This document shows positions 47,101 to 62,100 of a stretch of DNA of 64,000 bases, in pieces (the first letter of the stretch is position 1; each line of letters opens with the position of its first letter). Made by a program: the position numbers and the translations under genes. The notes under the pieces are model-generated. The model saw only the letters and a program-made list of their open reading frames with translations. It did not search any database and had not been told where the DNA came from. This stretch comes from Isoetes taiwanensis. Taxonomy: Eukaryota; Streptophyta; Lycopodiopsida; Isoetales; Isoetaceae. Location of the stretch: NCBI GenBank assembly GCA_021234155.1, contig JAJEKV010000057.1, positions 6,963,702 to 7,027,701 on the forward strand, given 5' to 3'.

Positions 47101-50100
47101 CTTTCGATCTAGACCTTCTCCTAAAATTCTCAAAATCGGCCGTGCCGGAAATGGATTAGATTCCACCGCAAAAATCGGGAATTTGCTGTGACAATGCATT
47201 AATTGCTAATTTATGAATGTCTTGCCATCGCAGCCGCTCTCACTTTTTGTACTTCCCACACTCCAGAGGAGGATTGTGCCCAAACTCCGCCCGCTGGCCT
47301 CCTTGCTCCGTGATGCCCCTGCCAGCTTCTGCCAGTCCTGCGTAACAGAGCTCAAGTCTCTGCTTCCCAAAAACGCGAAACCTTCTTAGAACTGCAACCC
47401 ATGGTTTACGCTTTGGGAGGCCCTCTCCTTGTCGATTCTAAGTGTGACCTTGCGCCGGATTCGGATGTGGAGGGTGGTGTTGACGCCAGAAAGCACGCAC
47501 CCTAAATCCTCTCCTGTCGCGCTTTTGCCCCACTTCCTCTCCCAAGGCCCCGGGATCTGACTCAAGCATCTCCTCTCCTGAATCGCGAATCCTGACTCCC
47601 GCCAATGGACTCAAAACGCCGACGCTAAGTAACTCGGGATCAAGTTCCGCGGCCGTAAGACCACCCAATTCTCCAAGAAGTTTTCTAAAGTAGCTCACTT
47701 CCATCACACTCGTAGTCAATTGGTCAGGATGGATGCTGGATAATTGCCGTGTGGAGTATGAGTGTTTTCTCTCTCTTTGCAAAATCAATCTTTGTGACTT
47801 GCTCCCTACTTTTGTAATTCTCGCCATTCCGACGATTCGCGGTGGTCGATTTGCTGCCCGGAGCCTCATGGTGCCCCCGAATCTACTGTATGATACATCA
47901 TGTTTCATGGGGTTGGGTCGCACCTCAGATCGCTTCACGGCCACAAGTTCTCCCCGACCGATCCTAATCTTTGGGCCTTCCCAAGAGGGGCCAGCCCCCC
48001 GAATCCGAGGATCCAAACGGCTTACAGGTGGGAAACCGCCCCGGAGGTGGTCATTAGCGCGTGGGAGCTGCCGTGAAGGGCCGCTTCTGAACTTTTTGAT
48101 CCCGCCTCAAGGCCCCACTCTCCCCTCTTGTAAGGGATCCCTGCAAGGTCCGCCTCGCTTGACTTCAGCGGTGCCGCAATCCCGCCGCCCCGACCGCTCT
48201 AATGCTAACCCTTTGACCTGCAGACCTTCTCCTCGTTTCAAAATTGGGCTGTGCGGGGCTGAAATGGATTAGGATTCCAAATTGCAAAAATCAGAATTTG
48301 TTGCATACAATGCATTAATTATGTAATTTATGAATAAGTTCCTAAGCATCAAGTAAAAGCCTCGACTTTTTACTCGCTTACATCGAGGAGTGACAGGCCC
48401 AAACTCCGGGCCTCCCGCCAGCCTTCCTTTGTCTGTGATTCTCTGCATTTCTCGTGTCCTAAGGACAAGTCTCGCCCCCAAAACGAAACCCTTCTAGAAC
48501 CTCGCAACCTGCAGGGTTTATAGCTTTGAGGCCCCTCTCTCATACGGGACGGGCGGGACCTTGCGCCGTGATTCGGGACGTGGAGTGGGGGTAAGCCGAC
48601 GCCAAAGCACTTTAATTCCCAAAATCCCCCTAAGCCGCTTTGCCCCACTTCTCCGGCTCCCGGGACTACCTGCACCTCCCCTCTCCTAATCGCTACTTGA
48701 CTCTCGCCAATGGACCTTAACGCCACGCTGCCCCGGGGACCGTCTGCGGCCGTAAGACCACCACCTTCTAGGAAGCGCCAAAGTAGCTCACTTCCATCAG
48801 CACACTGTGACTGGCCTAGGATGTGATGCGATACCGCCGCGGAGGGCGTGGAGGCTTCCTTTGCAAAACCGACTCAGAATCGCTCCCAGGTAATTTCGCC
48901 ATTCCTGACGACGATGTGTCGATTTTGCCATTCCTGAGCCTCGCGTCTCTAACGACAAGACATCATGCTTCTACAAGGCCGTAATTCTCAGACGCTCACG
49001 TGCTTGACAAGTTCTCCCTAATCGTGAGCCCAATCTTGTGCCTTCCAAGAGGGCCCCCGAATCTGAGGATCCAAAATCTGGGCCTGAGCAAACCCCAAAG
49101 CCCTGCAGGGTGGTCATTAGCGCGTGCACGGGAGCCGTGAAGGGTCAGCCGGGAACTTTTTTGATCCTCTCGTCCTGACACTCTCAGGAGGGGAGAATCC
49201 CTAAAGGTCCCGCCTCGCTTTATTTGCTGAAGGGTGCCACGGCTGGGCTCAAGCAACGCGCTGCCCTCCACCGCTCTAATGCTAACCTCCTTGGACCCAG
49301 ACCTCCTCGTACCCCCAAAATTGGGTCAGGTGTGTCGAAATGGATTAGGATTCCATGGCAAAAATCCAATTTTACAGACAATGTACACTGCTAATTTATG
49401 AATGTCTTGCCAATCGCGGTGCTCTACTTAATACTTGCCACATCGGAGGAGGGACAGCTCAAAACTCCGCCTCCGTGGTTCCCTGGTTCGTGATTCTCGG
49501 CTGCAGTGCTCTCTACAAAGTCCTGCGTACTGCATCAAGTCTCTACCAAAACGCAAACTCCTTCTAGAACCTCGCAACCCACAGGTTTACGCTTTGGGAG
49601 GTCTTCTCCTTGTCGACGGGGCGACCTTGCTCGCGGATTCTGGATGTGGAGTGGGGGTGTCGGGACGCCAAAGGCACTGACCTCTAAAAACTCTCTAAGC
49701 CGCTTTTGCCCCAATTCTCTCTCAAGGCCCCGGGACGCGCTTACCTCCCTCTCCCAATCTTACTTGACTCCCCCGCCAATAGACTCGAACGCCGACGCTG
49801 CCCTGGGGACCATAAGGTTCCGCGGGGCCACACTCACGCCACCTCCAAGAAGCCAAAGTAGTTTCCGCTACCTCCATCACACTGTAGCTGCCTGTGGATG
49901 GATGCTGGATACCGCTGGAGGGGTTGAGTGTTTCTTTTAAAACCACTTTGCTCCCTAGGGTAATTTCGGCCATTCCTGACGCATTTGGCAAGGTCGATTT
50001 GGTTATTCCGAGCTTCCCTATACCCTAATCCATAAAGACACCGCTGCTTTGCGCGTCACTCGTGACTTCCGCTGCTTGGATTAAAGTTCTCCTGACCGAC

Positions 50101-53100
50101 TGAAATTTTGGCCTCAAGAGGAGCCCTCAACGGAGGATCCACGCCTGATAGTGGGAACTGCCCGGAGGGTGGTCATTAGCGTGTGCTCGGGAGCGCCAGC
50201 TGTGCTGGGTCAGGAACTTTTGGATCCCGGGCCTCTGGGGTCCTGACTTCCCCTCTTGTCGTGATCCCGCGACTCCGGCCCCGGCCTTCGCTTGACTTGA
50301 GAGGCAGCCACTTCTGCTGCCCCGCGAATCTGCTGCTCCAAACGTCGGTAATGCTAACCCTTTGACCTGCATCTTCTCCTAAAAATTTCAAAATTGGGTC
50401 AGGCCGAAATGGATTAGATTCCACCGCAAAAATCGTAATTTATTTTCGCATAATGCATTAATTGGCGTAATTTATGGTTCTTGCCACCTCACTTTTACTT
50501 CTGCTTTTCACATCGAGGAGGTGACAGCCCAAACTCCCGGGCCCGGCTGGGCCTCAAGCCCAGATTCCTACTGCATGGGCCAGTCCTGGGGTGTGTAACA
50601 GACTAAGTCTCTACCCCCAAAACGTTGTAAACCCTTCTAACCTCGCACCATTGTGGTTTACGTTGTGCTCCTCTCCTTGTCGATTTCGCAAGGACCTGGC
50701 GCCGTGATTCTGACGCGGGAGGGGGGTGTTGACGCTGCAGCACTACCCTAAAATCCCCCTAAGCCGCGCTTTTGCCTCACTTCTCTCCCCAAGGCCCCTC
50801 GGGACGGACGCGCTTACCTCCCTCCTGGACCGCGACGACTCCGCCAATGGACTCGTAACGCCTACATTGCCCCCGGGGACCAAGTTCCGCGGCCAGTAAG
50901 ACCAATCTCACTCCAAGAAGCCAAAGTAGCTCACTTCCATCACACCTCGTAGTCAATTGGCCTTAGGATGTGATGCGATACCTGGCCGCGGAGGGCGTGA
51001 GCAGCCTTCTCTTTGCAAAAACCGACCTTGTAACTTGTTCTAGGGTAATTTCGCTTATTCCTCGACGATTTAAGTGGTCGACGGCTATCTCGCTTCCCGC
51101 GTCTCTAACGACAAGACACCGCTGCTTCTACAAGCGTCGCACTAGACGCTCACGGCTGCTTGACAAGTTCTCCACCGACTGAATTCTTTTTTGGGCCTTC
51201 CCCAAGAGGGGCCCCCGAATCCGGGAGGATCCAAATCTGGGCCGATAAAACCGCTCCTGAGGTGTCATTAGCTGGGTGAAATGGCTCGCCAGAAGGGCTA
51301 CCTCGGGAACTTTTTGATCCCGCCTCTTGGGGTCCTGACTCTCCCCTCAAGGATCCCTCTCTCGCAAGGTCCCGCCTCGCTTTGATTCTGGGAAGGTGCC
51401 AGCTCTACAGTTCCGCAATCCGCCGCCTAATCGCTCTAATGCTAACCCTTTGACCTAGACCTTTCTCCGGTAAATTTCAAAATTGGGTCATGGTGGGCCG
51501 GAAATGGATGCTTTCTATTAGGATTCCACCGCAAAAAATCAGAATTTATTTTCGCCAGACAATGGCTAATTGGGCGTAATTTATGAATGTCTTGCCACCG
51601 CAAAGCTCGCACTTTTACTGCCACACCTGGGAGGGAGGCATGCTCACACTCTGCCCGCCGGGCCCCTGCTCCGCCATTCCCTTGGCCAAGTACTTCTGCC
51701 AGTCCTGCGCAATGTATTCAAGCCCCTACCCCCAAAATCACAAACCCCTTCTAGAACTCCGCAACCCACAGGTTTACGCTTAAGGCCCCTCTCCCTTGTC
51801 GATTCGGGGCGGACGCTACTGCGGATTCTGACACGTGGAGTGTGTTGACGCCAAAGCATCTTTAATTCTAAAATCCCCCTGCCGCTTTGCCCCCGGACTT
51901 CTCCCCTGCTGCCCCGGGGACTCCGGACGGCCACCTCCCTCTCCTAATCGCGACTTGACTCCTCGCCAATGGACTTAGAACGCCGACGCTGCCCCCTCGG
52001 GACCAAGTTCGCGGGCTGTGAAGACCACCCCACCTCCGTGAAGTTTCAAAGTAGCTCACTTCCATCACACTCTAGGGGTCAATTGGCCTAGGATGCCGTG
52101 GATACGCGGATACCGTCGCGGAGGGCGTGAGTGTTTCTCTTTGCAAGTCCTAATCTGTAACTTGCTCCAGTGGTATTTCGCCTTATTCCGTGACGCATTT
52201 GATTGTGGTCGATTTGCCATTCGTGAGCCTCCCTGCGTCTCGAATCCACAAGACATCATGCGTTTCGCGTCGCACTCCTCGACGCTTCCGTTTGACAGTT
52301 CTCCTGACCGACCGGAATCTTTGGCCTTCCGGCGAGGGGCCCCGAACTGAGGGATCCAATCTGCCGGATAGGGGAAACCGCTCCGAGAGGGTGGCTTCGC
52401 CATTAGCGGCAGCCGGGGAGCGCCGCCAGAAGGGCTGCCTCGAACTTTTGATCCTTTTCAAATCCTACTCTCTCTGTGAGGGATCCCCGCAGGGGTCCCG
52501 CCTCGCTTGGACTGGGGAAGGGTGCCCATGCCCCGCAACGGGCCGCCTCAATCGCTCTAATGCTAACCCTTGGACCTGCACCTTCTCCTAAAAATTCTCA
52601 AAATTGGGCCGGGCAGGCCGAAATACTAGGATTCCGTGATGGCAAAAATCAGAATTTATTTTCGCATAAATGCATTAATTAAGTAATTTACAGGAATGCC
52701 CCCAAGCATCAAGTAGGTGCCGCCTACTCCCTATCACTTCTGCCACATTACTCCGGGAGTGAGTGATTGTGCCCAAACTCCGCCTCGGGCCCCTTGCTCC
52801 AGATTCCCTGGGCCGGGCAGCTTCTGGGCCAGGTCCTAAGTGTAACAGACCACAAGTCTCGCCCCAAACGAAACCTTTCTAGAACCTCGGGCAACCCGCC
52901 GTGGTTTACGCTGGAGGCCCTTCTTGTCGATTCGCAAGGACTCAAGGGCGGACTTGACGTGCGGGAGGGGGTGTTGACGCCGCAGCACGGATTCTTAAAA
53001 ATCCCCTAAGCCGCTGTCTCCACCCTCCTGCCTCGACCTGACGGGCCACCTCCCCTCTCCTGGACCGCCATTGACTCGGCCAATGGACTCGAACGCCGAC

Positions 53101-56100
53101 GCTGCCCCTGGGACCAAGTTCCAGGCTGTAAGACCACCCCACCTCCAAGAAGCGCCAAAGTAGCTCTCACTTCCATCACACCGTAGTCAATTGGCCTAGG
53201 ATGTGGATGCTGGATAACCGTCAGTGGAGTGGGCGTGGAGTGTTTCTCTCTTTGCAAAACCGACCTTGTAACTTGCTCCTAGGTAATTTCGCCATTCCTG
53301 ACGCATTTGAAAGGTCGATTTGCCCGGAGTCTTCCCTAAGTGTCTAACGACAAGACACCGCGTTTCTACAAGGCCGACCTCGTGATCACGGGCTTGACAA
53401 GTTCCTGACCGACCGACCTGGGCCTTCCCCAAGAGGAGCCTCGAATCTGGAGGACTGCCCGCCGGATAGGGAACCGCCCGGAGGGTGCCGATAGCGCACG
53501 GGAGCGCCGCTGTGAAGGGCTGCTCTGAACTTTTGATCCCGGGCCTTTGGGGTCCTGATTTCCCTTCTCGGCTGTGGATCCCGCAAGGTCTCGCCTCGCT
53601 TTGACTTTGGAGAAAGGTGCCGCATGGTTCTCGCAAATCCGCTGCCCCGACCGCTCTAATGCTAACCCTTTGACCTAGACCTTCTCCTCAAAAATTTCAA
53701 AATTAGTCGTGTCGGAAATGGATTAGGATTCCAAATGGGCAAAAATCGTAATTTATTTTCGCATAATGCATTAATTAAATAATTTATGAATGTCTTGCCA
53801 CCGCAAAAGCACCCCCTCACTTTATCACTTGCCACATCGAGGAGGACAGGCCCAAACTCCCGCCCGGCCGGGCCTCTTTGTTCAGACATTCCTGGGCCGT
53901 GTAAGTAGCCTTCGCCGTGTCCTGCGCAACATCGTTTCGCCCCCAAAACGCAAACCCTTCTGGGGACCCTCGCAACCCACGTGGTTTACGCTTTGAAGCC
54001 CTCTCCTTGTCGTGATTCTGGGGCGGACCTGCCGCGGACTTGACGCGGAGAGGGTGTTTAATTTCGCAGGCATCTAATTCTAAAATCCCCGGCCGCTTTG
54101 CCCCCACCCTCCCCTGCTGCCCTCGGGACTCCGGACGCGCGACTCTCTCCTAATCGCCACTTGACTCTCGCCAATGGACTCCTTTAACGCCGACGCTGTT
54201 CCCGGGGACTGTCTGCGGGCCGTAAGACCACCCACCTCCAAGAAGCCAAAGTAGCTCACTCATCACACTCAGGCCAATTGGCCTAGGATGTGGATGCGAT
54301 ACCGGCCGTGGAGGGCGCGGAGTGTTTCTCTCTCTTTGCAAAACCGACCTGTAACTCTTGCTCTAGGGTAATTTTAAGGGCTCCTGACGTGACGGCGTGG
54401 TCGGCCATATTCCCCGGCCTCCCTGCGTTCACCCATGCAAGACACCGCGGTTTCGCCTCGACGCTTCCGCCGCTGGATGCCCCTCCCCATCATCTGAATC
54501 TTTGGGCCTTCCCAAGAGGGGCTCCCCTCGGGAATCCGAGGATCAACTGGCCGGATAGGGGAACCGCTCCTGAGGGTGGTTGCCATGCGGTACCGGGAGC
54601 GCCGCCAGAGCACGCTTCTTGAACTTTTTTGGATCCCGCTCTTGGGGTCCCACTCTCCTCTCTGTAAGGGATCCTCTCGTATGTCCCGCCTCGCTTGACT
54701 TGGGAAGGGTGTGCCACGGCTAGTTCCCCAGAATCCGCTGCTCCGCATCGCTCTTAATGCTAACTCCTTGACCTAGGACCTTCTCCTAAAATTCCCTCAA
54801 AATTGGGCCTGTGGCCGGAAATGACAAAGATTCTAGCCGGCAAAAAACTTAATTTATTTTCGTGACAATGCATTAATTGCTAATTTATGAATGTCTTGCC
54901 ACCGCAAAAGCCTACTTTTTTACTTGCTACACTGAGAGGGAGAGTGAGATACTGTGCCCAACTCCCGCTCCGCTGGCCTTCCTCCCTTTGTCTGTATTCC
55001 TGGGCCAAGTACTTCTACTGTGTCCTAAGTGCAATGTATTCTAGTTCGCCCCTCAAAAAAAAACGCAAACCCTCTAACTCCCGCAAACCCACAAAGTGGT
55101 TTACTGCTTTGGGAGGCCCCTCTCCTGTCGTGATCTCGGGCGGACTTTACGCGACTTGGACGTGAGCAAAGTGTTGACGCCAGCACCTGACCAAAACCCC
55201 TAAGCCGTGCTGCTTTGCCCCAATCTCCTCTCCCTCCCCAAGGCCCCTCGGGACGGGACGCACCCCCTCCCAATCTTACTCTGACTGCCAATGGACTCTT
55301 TAACGCCGACGCGTTCTCGGGGACCAAGTTCCGCGGGCCAAGACCCTCACCTCCAGAAGCCAAAGTAGCTCACTTCCATCACACCTCAGCCAATTGGCCT
55401 AGGATGTGGGATGCGGATACCGCCGTGGAGGGCGTGGAGTGTTTTCTGGTAAACCGACCTTTGTAACTTGCTCCCTAGGGTAATTTCGCCATTCGACGCA
55501 TTTGGCAGTAGCCTATTTCGCTGGCCCGAGCCTCCCTCGTGTTCAACGCATAAGACATCATGGCTTTACAAGGCCACCTCGTGACGCTTCCCCACCGCTT
55601 GACAAGTTCTCCTGACCGACCGGAATCTTTGGGCCTTCCCCAAGAGGGGCCTCGAATCCGAGGATCCAACGGCCTGGACAGGGAACCCGGGCCTGTGAGG
55701 GTGGTTACATGCGTAGCCCTCCTCGGGAGCGCCGCTGCAGGGGCTGGGTCAGCCTTCGAACTTTTGGATCCCGCTTCGTCCTGACTCTCCCCTCGCATCC
55801 CGTCCCGGCCTCGTTTGACTGGGAGTGAGCGCTCCGCTGTTCCTCGCAACGCCGTGCCCCCGACCATTCTAGTCGCTAACCTTGACGACCTTCTCCGGAA
55901 ATTTCGCAAAATTAACAAAAGTGGGCCGGAAATGGATTAGATTCCACTGCAAAAAATCAATTTATTTTCGTGACAATGCATGACTGCACTTATGAATGTC
56001 TTGGGTTAACGCGAAAAGCTTCCTCACTTTTTACTTGCCACATCGAGGAGGACAAGCCCACACTCCCGCCGGGCCCGGCCGCCTTCCCTTACCAGATTCT

Positions 56101-59100
56101 TGGCCGCAAATTTCTGGCCATGTCCCAAGTGCAACAGCACTGCCCTACCCCAAAACGCAAAACCCTTCTAGAACCTCGCAACCTGCCGGTTTCACGCTTT
56201 TGGAGGCCCTCTCTCGCCGGGATTCTGGGCGGGACCTTACGCCGTGATTCTGACGCGGAGGGGTGTGTTGACGCCAAAGCACTCCTGACCCTAAAATCCC
56301 CTAAGTCGCTTGCCCTCACCCTCCCCATACCCGGGACCTGGACTTCCGCCACCTCCCCTCTCCCAATTCCGACTTGACTGCCAATGGACTTAACGCCGAC
56401 GCTGCCCCCGGGACCAAGTTCCGCGGGCCGAAGACCACCACTTCCGTGAAGCGCCTAAAGTAGCTCACTTCACCACACTCGTAGCCAATTGGCCTAGGAT
56501 GTGGATGCGATACCGCCGCGGAGGGCGGAGTGTTTCTCTTTGCAAAACCGACCTTGTAACTTGCTCCCTAGGGTAATTTCGGCCATTCCGACGATTTAAG
56601 GTGGTCGATTTGGCTATCTCGTGAGCCTCCCCTCGCGGCCCGGAACGACAAGACACGCGAAGTTTCTACAAGGCCGACTCCTCGTGACGCTCTACCTGCT
56701 TACCAAGTTCTCCCTGACCGACCGGGAATCTTTGGGCCTTCCCCAAGAGGGGCCCCCGAATCTGAGGATCCAACGCCGCTAGGGGAACCGCCCGTGAGGG
56801 TGAATATTAGCGCAGCCCGGGAGCCGCTGTGAAGGGTCAGCCGAACTTTCGGATCCTCTGGGGTCCTGACTTCCTCTTGTCAGGATCCCTCGCAAGGTCC
56901 CGCCTCGCTTTGACTTGGGAAGGGTGCCAGCCCGCGTTCTCGCAACGCCGCCCCCGACCATTCTAATGCTAACCCTTTGACCTAGACCTTCTCCTAAATT
57001 TCAAAATTAAATGCAGGCCGGAAATGGATTAGATTCCACTGCAAAAATCAGAATTTATTTTCGCATAATGCATTAATTAAGTAATTTATGAATGTCTTGC
57101 CACCGCAAAGCCTACTTTTTATCATTTCTGCCACATCTGGAGGGTGCGGACAAGCCCACACCGCCTCCGCGGGCCTCTTGTTCAGATTTCTGCCGCGCCT
57201 TTCTGGCCAGTCCTATGCAATGGGGACCAAGTCTCTACCAAAATGCAAAACCCTTCTAGAACCCTCGCAACCCACTGTGGTTTACGCTTTGGAGGCCCTC
57301 TCCTTGCTGTCGGGATTCTGGGCTGACCTTACGCCGCGGACTTGACGTGGGAGTGGGGGTGTTGACGCCAGCACGACCCTAAAAATCCCCCTAAGTCGCT
57401 GTCTCACCTCCTCTCCTGCTGCCCCCTCGGGGATCTGACCTGCCACCTCCTCCTCCTGGACCACTGACCGCCACGGATTCCGGGGAACGGCCGACGCGTT
57501 CTCGGGGATCAAGTTCGCGGGCCGTAAGCGACCACCCGACCTGCATGTGAGTTTCAGTAGCGTCACTTCCATCACACCCGTAGCCAATTGGCCTAGGATG
57601 TGGATGATACCGTCGCGGGAGGGCGCGGAGTGTTTCTCTCTTTTGCAAAACCCACCTTAACTTGCTCTAGGTAATTTCGCCTATTCCCGGACGAGATTTG
57701 GATATGGTCGATTTGCCATTCCTGAGCTCCCTCCCTGCCCTAATCCATAAGACACTCATGTTTCTACAAGGCTCAATTCCTCGTGGACGCCTGGATTGTT
57801 CTCCTGACCTATCCGAATCTTTTGGCCTTCCCCAAGAGGGGCTCCCAATCCGAGGATCCAACTGGCCTGACAGGGGAACCGTGTCTCGAGGGTGGTGTCA
57901 TTAGCGCAGCAGCTCTGGGAGCCGCCAGAAGGGTCGCCGAACTTTTTTTGGATCCTCAGCCTTGGGGTCCCCACTCTCCCTCTTGTGAGTGTGGATCCCC
58001 GAAGGTCCCTGCCTCGCTTGACTTGGGAAGGGTGCTGTTCTGCGACCCAAGCCGCCTGACCGCTTCTAACCCTTGACCTAGACCTTCTCCCTAAAAATTT
58101 CAAATTGGCCGTAGGCCGGAAATGATTAGGATTCCGTGATGGCAAAAATCAATTTATTTTCGTGACAATGCATTAAATGCTAATTTATGAGAATGTTCAC
58201 ACGAGAAAAGCTGCCTAGTTCTACTTGCCACATCTAGAGGAGGACAGTGCCCAAACTCCGGGCCCGCCGCCTCTTGCTCCGTGAGATTCTCTGCCAGTAA
58301 ATTTCTGGCCAGTCCCAGTGCAACAGGTATTCAGCCCGCCCCCAAAAACGCAAACCCTTCTAGAACCCGGGCAACCCATGGTTTAATGCTTGGGAGGCCC
58401 CTCTCCCTGTCGTGATTCTGGGCGGACCTTGCCTGACTTGACGTGTGGAGTGGGGGTGTTGACGCCAGAGTACTAATCTCAAAAATCCCCCTGAAGTCGC
58501 TTGCCCCGGGACCCTCCCTCCCGGCCCCTGGGACTTTCAGACGCCGACCTCCCTCCTCCTGGACCGCGATTGACTCCTGCTTTCAATGGACCTCGTAACG
58601 CCGACACATTGCCCCCCGGGACCAAGTTCCGCCAAGACCACCCGACCTCCGTGAAGCTTAAAGTAGCTCACTTCCATCACACTCAGAAGCCACTGGGCTC
58701 AGGGATGTGGATGCTGGATACCGGCTGGAGGGCGCTGGAGTGTTTCTTTGCAAACCACCTTGTAATCTCTGCTCCCCTAGGGTAATTTCGCCATTCCTGA
58801 ATTTATCGGGCGTAGGTCGATTTGCTATTCTGTGCCTCCTCAAAGGTTCGAACGCATAAGACACTGGCGCTTTACAAGGCTTCACCTCGACGCCCCGCGC
58901 TTGACAAGTTCTCCCTGACCGACCGAATCTGGGCCTTCCCCGAGGCCTCAACTGGAGTGATCCAACGGCCGGATAGGGAACCCTGCCCGGAGGGTGGTCA
59001 TTAGCTGGGTGTACCGGAGCCGCCAGAAGGGCTGCTCTTTGAACTTTTTTTGGATCCCTCTTGGGTCCTGACTTCCCTCTTGTGAGGGATCCCCGCCAGA

Positions 59101-62100
59101 AGGTCCCGCCTCGCTTGACTTGGGAAGGGTGCCAGCCTCTGCCCCCCGCAACGGGCCGCCTCACCGTCGCACGCGCTAACCCTGACCTAGACCTCTCCAA
59201 AATTTCAAAATTGGCCGCGGTGTCGAAATGGATTAGGATTCCGTATGGCAAAAAATCAGAATTTATTTTCGCATACCGCATTAATTATGCACTTATGAAT
59301 GTCTTGCCAATCCTCGACTTCTACTTCTGCTACATCTGGGAGGAGGGGATTGTGCCCAAACTCCTCGCCTCCGCCCTTGCCCTGCATTCCTGGCCAGCCT
59401 CTACTGTGTCCCAAGTGTAACAGTATCAAGTCTCTACCCCAAAACGAACCTCTTCTAGAACTGCAACCCACGTGGTTTACTGCTGGAGGCCCTCGGCCTT
59501 GATTCTGCTGGACCTGCCTGACTCTGACGCCGGAGTGGGGGGTGTTTGACGCCAGCACGACCCTAAAATCCCCTGTGAAGTCAGCGCTTGTCTCACTTCC
59601 TCCCTCCCTGCTGGCCCCGGGACTACTGCCACCTCCCTCCTGGAACCGCGATTTGACTCGCCAATGGACTCAAACGCCGACGCTGCCCTCGGGACCAAGT
59701 TCCGCGGGCTGTAATACTCACCCGACCTCCAAGAAGCGCCAAAGTAGCTCACTTCCACTAAGCACTCATACCAATTGGCCTAGGATGTGGGATGCGATAC
59801 CGCCGTGGAGGGCGTGGATGCTTCTTGCAAACCCCACCTTTGTAACGGTTCCCTAGGGTAATTTCGCCATTCCTGACGTATCGGGTGTACTACTCGGCTA
59901 TTCGAGCCTCCCTGCCCTCAACAACAACAAGATGACCGCGGCTTCTACAAGGTCCACCTCGTGATCTCCCGGGCGGCTTGACAAGTTCTCCCGGACCACT
60001 GAATCTTTGGCCTTCCTGCAGGCCCCCCGAACTGGGAGGATCCAGCACCTTGAGTAGGAACCCCAGCTCCTGGAGGGTGCAGCCACAATGCAAAAATGAG
60101 CCAGCAGGCCGCCAACTTTTTGGATCCCCGGTCCCACTTCCCTTGCAGGATCCCCTCGCAAGGTCCGCCTCGCTTGGACTCCGGGGAAGGGTGCCAAGCA
60201 GTTCCGTTAAGAACGCCGCCCGGACCGCTCTAATGCCAACCCTTCACCTAGACCTTCCAAAGAATTTCGTAAATTCGGGCCAGAAGCCGGAAATGGATTA
60301 GGATTCCAAATTGCAAAAATCGACTTATTTTCGCGATGGCTGCATTAATCATGCACTTATGTGAATGCCTTGCCACTGCCGCACCACTTACTTGCCACAT
60401 CTGAGGAGGAGCCGCCCAAACTCCGGCCCGCCGGGCCTCGCTCCTGTGATTCTCGCGGCCGGAGAAGCCGTGTCCCAGGTAATGTACCTGTTCCCCAAAA
60501 CGCAAACCCTTCTAGAACTCGTGCAACCCATTGTGGTTTACGTTGGAGGCCCTCTCCTTGTCGGGGCGATTCCGCAGACTTGACTGGAGGGGGGTGTTGG
60601 ACGCCAAAGCATCAATACCCTAAAATCCCCCCTAAGTCGCTTTGTCTCCAAATTTCTCTCCCTAAGGTTCTGGGACGGCATTTCGCTAATTCTCCGGACC
60701 GGCGATTTGACTCTCATTAATGACCCAAAACGCTTGACGCTGCTCTCGGGGACCAAAGTTCCGGTGGGCTTAAGACCACCACCTCCAAGAAGTTTCAAAG
60801 TAGCTCACTTCCATCACACCTCGTAGTCACTGGCCTATAGGATGTGGATGATACCTGGCCGTGGAGGGCGTGAGTGTTTCTCTTCTTTTGCAAAACCACC
60901 TTGTAATCCTGCGTTCCTAGGGTAATTTCGGGCCATATTCCCACGATTTCCGCAGCACGATTTGCCGGCCCTGAAAGCCTCCTGGGTGTCTTCGAACGCA
61001 TAAAGCATACCTGCTGGTTTCTTGCCAAGGTCGCACTCAAGACAAGTTCTCCTGCATCGACCCCCGGGAATTTTTTGGGCCTTCCGGCAGAGGGGCCCCC
61101 GAATCCCAGGATCCAACCGGGCTTGATAGGGAACGTGCTCGAGGGTGGTTGCTAGCTGCAAGGGAGCGCCGCCAGAAGGGTCGCCTTCTGAACTTTTTGA
61201 TCCCGCTTCTGGGGTCCTACTCCCCTCTTGCAGGGATCCCCTGCAAGGTCCCCGCCTCGCTTGACTTGGGAAGGGTGCCACTTCTGCTGTTCCCCGCAAC
61301 GCTGCCCCGACCGCTTCTAACACAAGTAACCTCTTTGACTCCAGACCTTCTCCGCCAAAAATTTCAAAACGCCACAGTGCCGAAATGGATTAGGATTCCA
61401 GTCGGCAAAAATCAGAATTTATTTTCGCATAATGCATTAATTGCTAATTTATGAATGTCTTCGCCATCAAGCAGGTGCCGCTTCCCGACTTCTACTTTCG
61501 CCATGACGGAGGGAGGGGACAGGCTCAAACTCCGCCTCCCGCCGGGGCCTCTTGTCTTCGATTCTCTACCGCAGCCTTTCTGCCAGCAAAGTCCTGCGTA
61601 TCAGTATCAGTTCCTACCCCCAAAACGCAAAACCCTTCAGGAACCCTCGCAACCCACGGTTTACGCTGAGGCCCTCTCCCTGTCGACCTCGCAAGCGGAC
61701 CCATACCGCGGATTCCTGACGCGGGAGTGGGGGTGTTGACGCTGCAGCACCGACCTCAAAATCCCTAAGCTACTTGCCCCCACCCTCTCCCCAAGGCCCC
61801 GGGACTGACGGGCGACCTCCCTCCTGGGACCAAAGCGACTTGACTCGCTTAATGACTCCTCCAAACGCCGACGTTGCCCCTCTCGGGACCAAGTTCTCGC
61901 GGGCCAAGACCACCCGACTTCCAAGAAGCCAAAGTAGCTCACTCCATCACACCTCGAGTCAATTGGCCTAGGATGTGGATGCGATAATCGGCCGCGGAGG
62001 GCGCGGAGTGTTTCTCTCTCTCTTTTGCAAAACCCACCTTGTAACTTGCTCCCTAGGTAATTTCGCCATTCCTCGACGACAAGTGGCCTTTCCATTTGCC

